A stretch of DNA of 30,581 nt from CAZFDT01 sp964518335 (GTDB lineage: Bacteria > Planctomycetota > Phycisphaerae > Phycisphaerales > Phycisphaeraceae), in NCBI GenBank assembly GCA_964518335.1, contig CAZFDT010000062.1:1-30581 (forward strand), given 5' to 3'. The notes beneath the pieces were generated by a model. That model saw only the letters and a list, made by a program, of their open reading frames with translations, had not been told where the DNA came from and did not search any database. Made by a program: the position numbers and the translations under genes. Below are positions 23,321 through 30,581 of the stretch, piece by piece (the stretch's first letter is position 1; the number at the start of each line of letters is the position of its first letter).

Positions 23321-23533
23321 GTGACCGATTCCGCCCCGACGCCGCCGGAGGAAACCCCGCGCCAGACGTTGGGGCGGTTTCTGCTGTTTCTGGGTCCGAT
23401 CGTGACCATGGGCGGAGCGCTGGCGGTGATGCGACTGGGGCGAGTGGGCGAGCGCAGCGTGTTCTTCGCGGCGTTCCTCCCGGCGGGGCTGGTGATCTGG
23501 TACGTTGGATGGCGGTTGGCCCAACGGCGTTAA
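23321..23533 (+). CDS. Small membrane protein upstream of the MlaE permease
   Basis: A 70-residue protein if started at GTG 23321: a proline-rich N-terminus (TDSAPTPPEETPRQ) then two predicted membrane helices (about 19-37 and 46-64) with a short charged turn GRVGERS. No family recognised. An upstream start at 23249 would add 24 residues that do not look like a signal peptide. It ends 30 nt before the MlaE-family gene on the same strand, so the two are probably co-transcribed and may work together. The 193-bp gap before it (23128-23320) holds an AT-rich patch at 23150-23172 and no other gene. Confidence 0.6.
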   Translation: MTDSAPTPPEETPRQTLGRFLLFLGPIVTMGGALAVMRLGRVGERSVFFAAFLPAGLVIWYVGWRLAQRR

Positions 23534-23563
23534 CCCGGCGCCGGCCGCTGGAAGGATCCGTCG

Positions 23564-24409
23564 GTGATTCATGCCCCCGTGGTGTCCGTGATCGCGCAGG
23601 TCGGCAGGCAGACGGTGCTGTCGATCGAAGGCTTCGGCCAATTCACGCGGTTCTGCGCCAGCACGGCGTTGTGGACCACGCGCGGCGGCGGGGCGTGGGG
23701 CGCCTACCGATTGCTCCTGCCCCACCTGTTCACCATCGGCACACTGTCGATCCCCGTGGTCGCCATCGTCGGTGCGTTCGTGGGCATGGTGCTGGGCGTC
23801 GAAGCCTACGACCAGTTCGCCGCCATCGGGCAGGAGACGCGGCTGGGGGGCGTCATCAACATCAGCGTCGTCAAGCAAGTGGGCCCCGTGCTGGCGGCGG
23901 TGATGATCGCCGGCCGCGTCGGCGGCGCAGTCTCCGCCGAGCTGGGGACCATGCGCGTCACCGAGCAGATCGACGCCCTGCGCGTCATGGGCACCGACCC
24001 CATCGCCTATCTCGTCGTCCCGCGGGTCATCGCCTGCCTGTTCATGGTCCCCATGCTCACGGTGTTCAGCAATCTCATGGGCATCCTCGGCGGATACCTC
24101 GTCACCGTCCATGGCTTTGGCGTCAACTCGCACGCATACTGGGACTTCTCCGCGCGCTTCATCAGCAACTGGGAAGTGGCGGTGGGCCTGATCAAGAGCG
24201 TCGCGTTCGGCCTGGCGATCGGGCTGATCAGTTGCTACAAGGGCTTCCACTGCGAGCCCGGCGCCGCAGGCGTCGGCAAGGCCGCCACCAACGCCTTCGT
24301 CGTCTCCTTCATCGCCATCATCGTCTCCAACCTGTTCCTGGCCAAGTTCCTCAAGGACCTCTACTACGTGGTCTACGGCTACACGGGCCTCTCGGCGTTC
24401 TCCGGCTGA
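23564..24409 (+). CDS. MlaE-family lipid ABC transporter permease
   Basis: A 281-residue inner-membrane permease of the MlaE/YrbE family, which moves phospholipids or other lipids between membranes with an MlaF-type ATPase and an MCE (MlaD) protein. Typical segments are IPVVAIVGAFVGMVLGVEAY, VGPVLAAVMIAGRVGGAVSAELGTMRVTEQIDAL (read as VMIAGRVGGAVSAELGTM and TEQIDALRVMGTDPI) and YKGFHCEPGAAGVGKAATNAFV (CEPGAAGVGKAAT). The start is GTG 23564, preceded by AAGGA at 7 nt; the nearby ATG 23571 is out of frame. No ATPase or MCE gene is next to it; the following gene is convergent, 29 nt away. Confidence 0.93.
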   Translation: MIHAPVVSVIAQVGRQTVLSIEGFGQFTRFCASTALWTTRGGGAWGAYRLLLPHLFTIGTLSIPVVAIVGAFVGMVLGVEAYDQFAAIGQETRLGGVINISVVKQVGPVLAAVMIAGRVGGAVSAELGTMRVTEQIDALRVMGTDPIAYLVVPRVIACLFMVPMLTVFSNLMGILGGYLVTVHGFGVNSHAYWDFSARFISNWEVAVGLIKSVAFGLAIGLISCYKGFHCEPGAAGVGKAATNAFVVSFIAIIVSNLFLAKFLKDLYYVVYGYTGLSAFSG

Positions 24410-24438
24410 GCCTTGCGCCATGGGTTCAATGCGCCCGA

Positions 24439-25896
24439 TCAACCCGAGTTCATCGCGTGGGCCACGTCCTGCAGATCGGCGCGGGCGTTGTTGTAGTCGG
24501 TATCGAACGCCAGCGCCGCCGCATCGGGTGTGCGGCCCCGGGCTTCGCATGCCTGACGATACACGTGGGGCCACCAGCTCTCGTGCTGCGTGAGGCCCTG
24601 GTCCTTGACGCTCTGCCAGTTCGAGAGAATGCGCGACCAGCAGCGATCGCCGTAGGCCACGGCCGTGTCGCGGTCGCCGATGTCCTTGACGTACCATTGC
24701 CGGCCGATCTGGGCGTGCAGCACTTCGTCGGCCCAGTCGTAGTCCTGCAGCGTCGCCGCCAGCGGGAAGTCCGACGCCTGCCCGATCTCCCACTCGTACC
24801 GCTTGCCGTCCTTGCCCATCAGCCCCTGCTCGATGAACCACAGCACGGCATGTCGTTCGATCGGCGTGCATTCGGTGTTGAGCCGGTACGACCAGTTGAA
24901 CGTGATGCGACAGCGCGTCCAGTCCACGCCAAGCGCCACAAATCCCACCTCGCCCATCATCGCGTGCCGGGCTTCATCCCACAGTTGCCGCGACATGTCG
25001 CGGTAATACTCCCACGGTTTGCCCTCCGTCTGCACGATGATGCTGGCCATCATCTCCGGCACGTCGATCTCGCGGATGCGCTTGAACAGGAGCATCAGCA
25101 CCTTGGCGTCCGCGGGCAGGTCGGGCCGATGCAGGAACGCCTCGGGGTTGACGCCCTGGTTCCACAGATCGACGAACCGCTCATCGCGCCGCGGCGCGGG
25201 GTCATAGACATACGGCTTGGCCGACCGCTGACGCACCAGCGGCGTGTCAGCCGGTGAAGCCGCGCCGTCGATCCCGCCCGCCGCCGTCAGGCAGTCGGCC
25301 AGCAGCGCCGTCCACGTCGCCATCGCCCGGCGCTGCTCGTCATCGACGAGGCAGGCCACCGCCCGCCGGCCGAATGCGATCATGTCCTCGACCTCGAGCA
25401 GGATGAACCGCAGCACGCGCACCGTCGGCGCGTCGGCCAGCGGGTTGGTCTGCGCCATGTGTTGTCGCAGCGCCTGCGCCAGCGCCGGCAGCGCCGTGCC
25501 GTACACGCCCACGAGCAGTTCCTCGGTCGTGCCGCCCAGTACCTCGTCGAAGAAAATCTCCAGCCCCGTGTGGGGAATCTTCTCCAGCCCCAGCGGCGGC
25601 TCACGCATTTCGCCCACACGATCGCGCAGCATCAGCACGTGCTCGCTGCACAGATACGCGTGATGGCTGAAAGCCGTCTTGAGTTCCATGATCGGCTCGG
25701 CGGTGATCCGCGCCGTCAGCAGATGGTGCAGCCGCTTGAGCGCGTAGTGATACCGCTTGAGCCGCTCGACGCACGCATCGATCGACAGCCCCGGCGTTGC
25801 GGCATCGGCGATCGAGCACAGACCCGCCATCGGCGGCAGGTCACGATAGGAACGATAAGTCCGTGGCGAGATCGTTGGCGTCATGGCTTTCCCCAT
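24439..25896 (-). CDS. Ferritin-like protein of unknown function
   Basis: A 485-residue soluble, mostly helical protein I cannot assign firmly. Two ExxH motifs in the second half, DEARHAMMGE and DEVLHAQIGRQW, and earlier acidic/His helices (MELKTAFSHHAYLCSEH, EIDVPEMMAS) suggest a ferritin-like four-helix diiron centre, perhaps near DUF455-type proteins. No signal peptide. The first ~50 residues (RTYRSYRDLPPMAGLCSIADAATPG) are not recognised. I chose ATG 25896 (MGKAMTPT); Met 25884 is equally possible. TACAAT (25923-25918) lies 21 nt before 25896, leaving a short leader without an SD. The gene stands alone between convergent mlaE and the phosphoesterase upstream. A redox or oxygenase role is inference only. 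Confidence 0.7.
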   Translation of the reverse strand: MGKAMTPTISPRTYRSYRDLPPMAGLCSIADAATPGLSIDACVERLKRYHYALKRLHHLLTARITAEPIMELKTAFSHHAYLCSEHVLMLRDRVGEMREPPLGLEKIPHTGLEIFFDEVLGGTTEELLVGVYGTALPALAQALRQHMAQTNPLADAPTVRVLRFILLEVEDMIAFGRRAVACLVDDEQRRAMATWTALLADCLTAAGGIDGAASPADTPLVRQRSAKPYVYDPAPRRDERFVDLWNQGVNPEAFLHRPDLPADAKVLMLLFKRIREIDVPEMMASIIVQTEGKPWEYYRDMSRQLWDEARHAMMGEVGFVALGVDWTRCRITFNWSYRLNTECTPIERHAVLWFIEQGLMGKDGKRYEWEIGQASDFPLAATLQDYDWADEVLHAQIGRQWYVKDIGDRDTAVAYGDRCWSRILSNWQSVKDQGLTQHESWWPHVYRQACEARGRTPDAAALAFDTDYNNARADLQDVAHAMNSG

Positions 25897-25917
25897 CGTC
25901 AAGGTGATGTCCAGGCC

Positions 25918-25923
25918 ATTGTA
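25918..25923 (-). promoter_or_regulatory. -10 box of the ferritin-like gene
   Basis: TACAAT on the minus strand, 21 nt before ATG 25896, giving a leader of about 14 nt. No convincing -35 is seen at the usual spacing. Confidence 0.45.
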
Positions 25924-26011
25924 GGGGCGCACGGGGGCGTCACCACGACGGTATTGACCCACACTGATACTTTTTTCACACCCAGATGCGGGCGGCCACG
26001 TGGCCCGGCCG

Positions 26012-26506
26012 TCAGTCGTGGACCTCGATGATGTCGGCCTTCATGGCCTCGACATCGAGCAGGGCGACGGTGCATCGGTCGGTGACCCAGCCGCAGCACT
26101 CGCCAGGGTTGAGGTAGAGCTTGCCGCCTTTGGTTTCGTTGACGACCTCGTGGGTGTGGCCGCTGATGACGATGTCCGCGGCGGCGATCTCGGCGGGCTT
26201 GAACCAGTCGATGAAGTGATTCATGACGATGGTTTTGCCGCCGCCGGCGCCGAGCTTGGCGGTGACGGTTCCGTCGATGACGCCGGGGAGGATCTTTTTG
26301 AGGCCGGTGCGTTCGCCGTCGTTGTTGCCCAAGCAACAGTAGAGCGGCGTGGCGAGGACGGCCGGGGCGATGAGCTTGGCGGCGAAGGGCGCGACGAAGT
26401 CGCCGGCGTGAAAGATGGCGTCCACCTTGAGCCGATGGAACGTGGCGATGGCGCGGCGGAAGGTGGGCAGGCGGTCGTGAGTGTCGCTGATGACGCCGAT
26501 CTTCAT
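26012..26506 (-). CDS. YfcE/MJ0936-family metallophosphoesterase
   Basis: A 164-residue calcineurin-like phosphoesterase, the usual size for the family. Metal-site motifs appear in order: MKIGVISDTHDR (DxH), FHAGDFV (GDxx), CCLGNNDG (GNxD), VMNHF (H), and ISGHTHEV (GHTH). Members are Mn-dependent phosphodiesterases with broad test-tube substrates; the cellular role is uncertain. ATG 26506 has GGAG at 6 nt and begins exactly at the conserved MKIGVISDTH. A TACACT upstream (26538-26533) is a plausible -10 box. It is divergent from rpsA. Confidence 0.92.
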   Translation of the reverse strand: MKIGVISDTHDRLPTFRRAIATFHRLKVDAIFHAGDFVAPFAAKLIAPAVLATPLYCCLGNNDGERTGLKKILPGVIDGTVTAKLGAGGGKTIVMNHFIDWFKPAEIAAADIVISGHTHEVVNETKGGKLYLNPGECCGWVTDRCTVALLDVEAMKADIIEVHD

Positions 26507-26532
26507 GGCAATCTCCTGCGTGTGTCGGGTGC

Positions 26533-26538
26533 AGTGTA
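26533..26538 (-). promoter_or_regulatory. Probable -10 box of the phosphoesterase gene
   Basis: TACACT on the minus strand, 26 nt before the ATG, leaving room for a short leader that includes the GGAG site. This contrasts with genes where the same box abuts the start codon. Confidence 0.4.
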
Positions 26539-26655
26539 TCCGGGCAGAAGGGCCGGATCGACGTGGCCGCGCTTGGCCGATGGCGCGGGGGCGGGTAAGC
26601 TGGCGTGCCGGTTGGGTCAAACTATGGCGATGGCTGGGCGATGGGTGGTAATCAC

Positions 26656-28251
26656 ATGAGCGAGCACGAGCACAACGGCACAGTCCCCGCGATGGCTGCG
26701 CAGGTGTCTGAGCCTGCCGCCGGGCCCGACGACGACCTGGCGCGCCAGGTCGAGGAGGCCATGGGCCATCAGACGACGGAAGAGCTGATGGCCCAGCATA
26801 CCGCCCCGCCGCCGGCGGAGGCGTCCGACGCCGCGCCGACCGAGACGACCGGCGAGCCCACGCGCATCGAGCACGAGATCCGGCGCGGCCGCATCGCCTC
26901 GGTGCGAGGCGACGATGTGTTCGTCGAGCTGCCCGGCGGCATCGGCAAGAACCAGGGCGTCGTCCCCCTCAAGCAGTTCGAGCGCCCCCCGCGCATCGGC
27001 AGCATCATGGACTTCGTCGTCGAGCGCGTCGATGAGGCCCAGGGGCTGGTCCATCTGTCGCGCGAGGGCGCGGTGACGACCAGCACGTGGGCCCAACTCG
27101 TCAAGGGCGCGATCGTCGAGGCGCGCGTGGTGAACACGAACAAGGGCGGGCTCGAGCTGGAGATGGTCGGGCGCATCCGCGCGTTCATGCCCGCCAGCCA
27201 GATCGATCTGCACCACGTGGGCGAGCTGGAGCCGTTCGTCGGCCAGAAGCTGCACGCCAAGGTCGCCGAGATCGACCGCCGCGCGAAGAAGGTGCTGCTG
27301 TCGCGGCGCGCGTTCCTCGAAGAGGAGCGCCTGCGCAACCGCGAGAAGCTGTGGAAAGAGCTGGCCGTCGATCAGATCCGCGAAGGCGTGGTCAGCTCCA
27401 CGACCGAGTACGGCGCCTTCGTCGATCTGGGCGGCATCGACGGGCTGATCCACATCAGCGACCTGTCGTACACGCACGTGACCAAGGCCGACAAAGTCGT
27501 CAAGCCCGGCGATCGCGTTCGCGTCAAAGTGCTCAAGCTCGACGAGGAGAAGCACCGCATCAGCCTGGGCCTCAAGCAGGTGGCGCCCGACCCATGGGAG
27601 GGGATCGAGTCGCGATATGCCGTGGGCGAGCAGGTGAGCGGTCGCATCCTGCGCACGGCGACGTTCGGCGCCTTCGTGCAGGTTGAGGAGGGCATCGAAG
27701 CCCTGTTGCCCATCAGTGAGCTGAGCTGGAAGCGTGTCCACAAGGTCGAGGAAGTCGTCAACGCCAATGATGTGGTGAAGCTGGCGGTGATCGCGCTGGA
27801 GCCGGGCAAGCGGCGGATGACGCTGAGCCTCAAGCAAGCTCAGGGCGATCCGTGGGCCGGCGCCGCGGGCAAGTACCCCCGTCACACGCTCGTGGACGTG
27901 ACGGTCAAAAGCGTCACCGACTTCGGCGCGTTCGTGGAGATTCAGGGCGACGCAGGCATCGAGGGTCTGATCCACATCAGCGAGCTCAGCGACAAACGGG
28001 TGGAGAAGGTCGAGGACGTGGCCCCCATCGGCAGCGCGCACCAGTGCCGGGTGCTGGACATCGACGAGTCGCAGCGGCGGGTGCGGCTGTCGATCAAGGC
28101 CGCCAAGGCGCCGCCGCCGGCCGAGCCTGCCGCCGAAGGCAAGGCCGCCGCGCCCGGCAAGAAGCCCGCGCATCGCCCCAAGCCCGCCAACCTCAAGGGC
28201 GGCATGGAGGGCGCCGCGCTGGGCGTGGGCCTGGGCAACCTCAAACTCTGA
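26656..28251 (+). CDS. rpsA: Ribosomal protein S1 homologue
   Basis: A 531-residue RNA-binding protein with a low-complexity acidic N-terminus (about 75 residues) and four to five S1 domains. Clear repeats include EYGAFVDLGGIDGLIHISDL, TFGAFVQVEEGIEALLPISE and DFGAFVEIQGDAGIEGLIHI. S1 helps the 30S subunit bind mRNA with weak or no SD. The C-terminus is a Lys/Pro/Ala-rich tail (KAAAPGKKPAHRPKP) after the last domain. E. coli S1 has six domains and 557 residues. The start is uncertain: ATG 26656 (MSEHEHN) or 26641; neither has a clear SD. pgsA follows after 39 nt and rhaB after that, likely one transcript. Confidence 0.9.
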   Translation: MSEHEHNGTVPAMAAQVSEPAAGPDDDLARQVEEAMGHQTTEELMAQHTAPPPAEASDAAPTETTGEPTRIEHEIRRGRIASVRGDDVFVELPGGIGKNQGVVPLKQFERPPRIGSIMDFVVERVDEAQGLVHLSREGAVTTSTWAQLVKGAIVEARVVNTNKGGLELEMVGRIRAFMPASQIDLHHVGELEPFVGQKLHAKVAEIDRRAKKVLLSRRAFLEEERLRNREKLWKELAVDQIREGVVSSTTEYGAFVDLGGIDGLIHISDLSYTHVTKADKVVKPGDRVRVKVLKLDEEKHRISLGLKQVAPDPWEGIESRYAVGEQVSGRILRTATFGAFVQVEEGIEALLPISELSWKRVHKVEEVVNANDVVKLAVIALEPGKRRMTLSLKQAQGDPWAGAAGKYPRHTLVDVTVKSVTDFGAFVEIQGDAGIEGLIHISELSDKRVEKVEDVAPIGSAHQCRVLDIDESQRRVRLSIKAAKAPPPAEPAAEGKAAAPGKKPAHRPKPANLKGGMEGAALGVGLGNLKL

Positions 28252-28290
28252 TCGAACGCCCGCTGGACAACTGCAACTTGATGTCCTGCC

Positions 28291-28968
28291 ATGGTTGATG
28301 CCGTTAATTCCACTCGCGATGTTTCCGCCAGTCGGCCATCGGCGATGCGCCGCAGCATTCCCAACCAGCTCACCGTCCTCCGCCTTGTCCTCGCCGCGGT
28401 GTTCTTTCTCACGCTCAACCAGTACCGCTATCCGATGGGGCCCAATGGGTGGCTCATCACCGCGTTCTTCGTCTTCGTCGCCGCCGCCATCACGGACTGG
28501 CTCGATGGCTTCCTGGCGCGGCGGTGGCGCGCCGAGAGCACCTTCGGCCGCATCATGGACCCGTTCTGCGACAAGGTCCTCGTCATCGGCGCATTCATCT
28601 ACCTCTCCGGCCCGCGCTTCGTCATTTCGGACGCCGTCGCCCAGGGCGAATGGTTCACCATGGTCAGCGGCGTCTATCCGTGGATGGTGGCGGTCATCCT
28701 GGCGCGCGAGCTGCTCGTGACGGGTATCCGTGGCGAGATGGAGTCGCGCGGCGTCGGGTTCGGCGCCCAGACTTGGGGCAAGCTCAAGGCTGTGCTGCAG
28801 CTCGTGGCGGTGCCCGTCGTGCTGCTGATCGTCTGGCAGGACCCGCGGGCCGAGGGCCACCGCTGGATGGGCTGGACGCGCGACGTGCTGGTGTACGCCA
28901 CGGTGACGGTCACCGTACTCAGCGGACTGCCCTACATCACCAGCGCGGCGGCGGCGATGAAGCGATAA
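28291..28968 (+). CDS. pgsA: CDP-diacylglycerol-glycerol-3-phosphate 3-phosphatidyltransferase
   Basis: A 225-residue membrane enzyme for the committed step to phosphatidylglycerol. The CDP-alcohol phosphotransferase motif DGx2ARx8Gx3Dx3D is complete: D72 G73, A76 R77, G86, D90 and D94. N-terminal RSIPNQLTVLRLVLAAVFF is typical of PgsA. About five or six membrane helices follow; LARELLVTGIRGEMESRG and GKLKAVLQLVAVPV are also family-typical. The first 20 residues are hydrophilic and extra, so Met 19 (28345) is an alternative start. No SD precedes either. It sits between rpsA (39 nt) and rhaB (24 nt). Confidence 0.92.
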   Translation: MVDAVNSTRDVSASRPSAMRRSIPNQLTVLRLVLAAVFFLTLNQYRYPMGPNGWLITAFFVFVAAAITDWLDGFLARRWRAESTFGRIMDPFCDKVLVIGAFIYLSGPRFVISDAVAQGEWFTMVSGVYPWMVAVILARELLVTGIRGEMESRGVGFGAQTWGKLKAVLQLVAVPVVLLIVWQDPRAEGHRWMGWTRDVLVYATVTVTVLSGLPYITSAAAAMKR

Positions 28969-28992
28969 TCCCTCTCCTTTTCCGGAGTCACC

Positions 28993-30507
28993 ATGACCAC
29001 GCAGGGCTATGTGGCGTTCGATCTCGGGGCCGAGTCCGGCCGGGCCATGCTCGCGGCGGTGTCCACCGAGGGCAAGTCGGGCCGCATCGAGCTGGCCGAA
29101 GCCCATCGCTTTCCCAACGCGATCCAGCACCTGCCCAGCGGCTACCACTGGAACCTGGTGGGCCTGTGGGCCAACCTCGTCGAGGGCCTGCGCAAGTGTG
29201 GGCAACTGTCGCGCGAGCGCAGGCTCCCGCTGGTGAGCCTAGGCGTCGATACTTGGGGCGTGGACTACGGCCTCGTCGGCAAGTCGGGCCAGCTCCTGGG
29301 CCTGCCCTTCGCCTATCGCGACGACGCGCATCACGAAGCCATGCGCAGGACGGTCAAGAAGCTCACCGCCAAGCGCCTCTACGACGCCACGGGCATTCAG
29401 CTCCTTTTCTTCAACACACTGTTCCAGCTTGTCGCCCGCCACGGCGCCGAGCCGGGCCAGCTCAAGCTCGCCCGCCGCCTGCTGTTCATGCCCGATCTGC
29501 TGCACTACTTTTTTTCGGGCGTCATGGTCAACGAGGCGACGATCGCCTCGACCAGCCAGATGGTGAATCCGCGCACGCAGCAGTGGCACAAGACGCTGCT
29601 GAAGGCGGCGGGGCTGCCGACGCACATGCTGGGGAAGATCGTGCCGGCGGGGACGAAAGTGGGCCGGCTCACTGCAGCGGTCGCCGACGAAGCCGGCGTC
29701 GAGCCGATGGACGTGATCGCCCCCGGCGGGCACGACACCGCCAGCGCCGTCGCCGCCGTGCCCGTCGATGACGCCCACGTCCGCGCCGGCGACTGGTTGT
29801 ACCTGTCCAGCGGCACGTGGTCGCTCATGGGCGCCGAGTTGACCAAGCCTATCCTCACCGCCGCCGCACGCGACGCCGGCTTCACGCACGAACGCGGCGT
29901 CGGCGGCAAGTTCCGCTTCCTCAAAAACATCGCCGGCCTCTGGCTCGTCCAGGAAACCCGACGCGACTTCGCTCGCCGCGGCCAGCAATACGACTACGAC
30001 ACCCTCACGCGCCTCGCCTCCGAGGCCCGGCCGTTCCGCACCCTCATCGACCCGGCCCACGCGCCCTTCGGCTCGCCCGGCAACATGCCCGCCAAGATCG
30101 CCGACTTCGCCAAGGCCACCGGCCAGCCCGCGCCCGAGTCCATCGGCCAGTACGTCCGCTGCTGCCTCGAATCCCTGGCCCTGTCGTACCGACACTGCCT
30201 CGAATCGCTCGAAAAGCTGCTGCGCAAACGCATCGCCGTCCTCCACATCGTCGGCGGCGGCGGCCGAAACGCCCTGCTCAATCAGATGACCGCCGACGCC
30301 ATCGCCCGCACCGTCGTCGTCGGCCCTTACGAAGCCACCGCCATCGGCAACGCCCTCACCCAGGCCATCGGCGCCCGGCAGGTCAAGAACCTCTCCCACC
30401 TGCGGGCGATTGTGCGGGCCTCGTTCCAACTGCAGACCGTGCGGCCCCAGGGCCAGGCCGCCTACGACGCCCAGTACCCGCGTTACGTCGCTCTTCTGGG
30501 TAAATAA
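28993..30507 (+). CDS. rhaB: Rhamnulokinase-like FGGY carbohydrate kinase
   Basis: A 504-residue sugar kinase; RhaB phosphorylates L-rhamnulose in rhamnose breakdown. The N-terminal DLGAESGR (residues 10-17) is the RhaB form of the FGGY phosphate-binding motif. Other matches are HWNLVGLW, GVDTWGVDYGLV, PFAYRDDAHHEAM, GIQLLFFNTLFQL, APGGHDTASAV, YLSSGTWSLMG and IVGGGGRNALLNQMTADA (HIVGGGGRNALLNQ). Length is close to E. coli RhaB (489). A good GGAG lies 5 nt before ATG 28993. No isomerase or aldolase gene of the pathway is in the window. A related ketose kinase activity cannot be excluded. The last 74 nt of the window after its stop show no gene and no clear terminator. Confidence 0.9.
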   Translation: MTTQGYVAFDLGAESGRAMLAAVSTEGKSGRIELAEAHRFPNAIQHLPSGYHWNLVGLWANLVEGLRKCGQLSRERRLPLVSLGVDTWGVDYGLVGKSGQLLGLPFAYRDDAHHEAMRRTVKKLTAKRLYDATGIQLLFFNTLFQLVARHGAEPGQLKLARRLLFMPDLLHYFFSGVMVNEATIASTSQMVNPRTQQWHKTLLKAAGLPTHMLGKIVPAGTKVGRLTAAVADEAGVEPMDVIAPGGHDTASAVAAVPVDDAHVRAGDWLYLSSGTWSLMGAELTKPILTAAARDAGFTHERGVGGKFRFLKNIAGLWLVQETRRDFARRGQQYDYDTLTRLASEARPFRTLIDPAHAPFGSPGNMPAKIADFAKATGQPAPESIGQYVRCCLESLALSYRHCLESLEKLLRKRIAVLHIVGGGGRNALLNQMTADAIARTVVVGPYEATAIGNALTQAIGARQVKNLSHLRAIVRASFQLQTVRPQGQAAYDAQYPRYVALLGK

Positions 30508-30581
30508 GCCCAATCGCGGCCAAATCGGGTAAGCGTCCTGCGATCCCACCTTCCCTTCGTGGCGGTGAGGTGGTGATGATG

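Noticed and set aside
26617..29205. 862-codon minus-strand frame
   Set aside because: Antisense to rpsA and pgsA; shadow frame without domain features.
1..30581. CRISPR array, insertion sequence or prophage
   Set aside because: No regularly spaced repeats, transposase or phage genes were seen; the 12/15-bp repeats lack spacers.
30508..30581. Terminator after rhaB
   Set aside because: Only a weak CCACC/GGTGG pairing and no U-tract; not enough to call.

Overview
The window is GC-rich (roughly two thirds G+C by eye), densely coded DNA from a bacterium. It most likely belongs to the Planctomycetota, probably a Phycisphaerae-like lineage. The evidence is a 23S rRNA gene with its own promoter and no 16S gene in front of it (unlinked rRNA genes are common in that phylum), futalosine-type menaquinone genes, a TMTC-like membrane TPR protein, and many genes without a Shine-Dalgarno (SD) site. 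The taxonomic call is an inference; the 23S fragment would settle it.

Layout. 1-806 is the 5' part of a 23S rRNA gene on the minus strand. Its leader (boxA, two hairpins) and promoter reach to about 1172. Divergently, a tRNA-Ser(UGA) at 1432-1518 precedes a large DUF748/AsmA-like envelope protein. From 12675 down to 4669, all on the minus strand, lie mqnC and an oligopeptide/dipeptide-type ABC transporter (permease C2, membrane-anchored binding protein, permeases B and C, one ATPase). 12713-13332 is a Phd/VapC-type toxin-antitoxin pair whose toxin is broken by an in-frame TGA. Next come a GDP-mannose mannosyl hydrolase (gmm), a xylose-isomerase-like TIM barrel protein, and a UbiD-family decarboxylase interrupted by a 10-N assembly gap.

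The stretch 16856-19518 (minus) is an operon tyrA-proC-doxX-doxX. It is divergent from accA, with which it shares a symmetric -10 element. The rest holds a TMTC-like TPR protein divergent from a coiled-coil protein, a small membrane protein with an MlaE-family permease, a ferritin-like protein of unknown role, a YfcE-like phosphoesterase, and a plus-strand row rpsA-pgsA-rhamnulokinase.

How the genes work together. mqnC and ubiD fit the futalosine route to menaquinone. tyrA, proC, accA, rpsA and pgsA are housekeeping genes. MlaE, DUF748, PgsA and the TMTC-like protein concern the cell envelope.

Two patterns stand out. First, six genes have a TANNNT -10 box ending 6-7 nt before the start codon, as expected for leaderless mRNAs, while genes inside operons mostly have SD sites. 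Second, a short GC-rich repeat around GCCCCCGGAAGT recurs, often in tandem. It lies in frame in several genes (adding Ala-Pro-Gly-Ser), at a gene end, in the 23S leader and next to a promoter. No CRISPR array, insertion sequence or prophage was seen.
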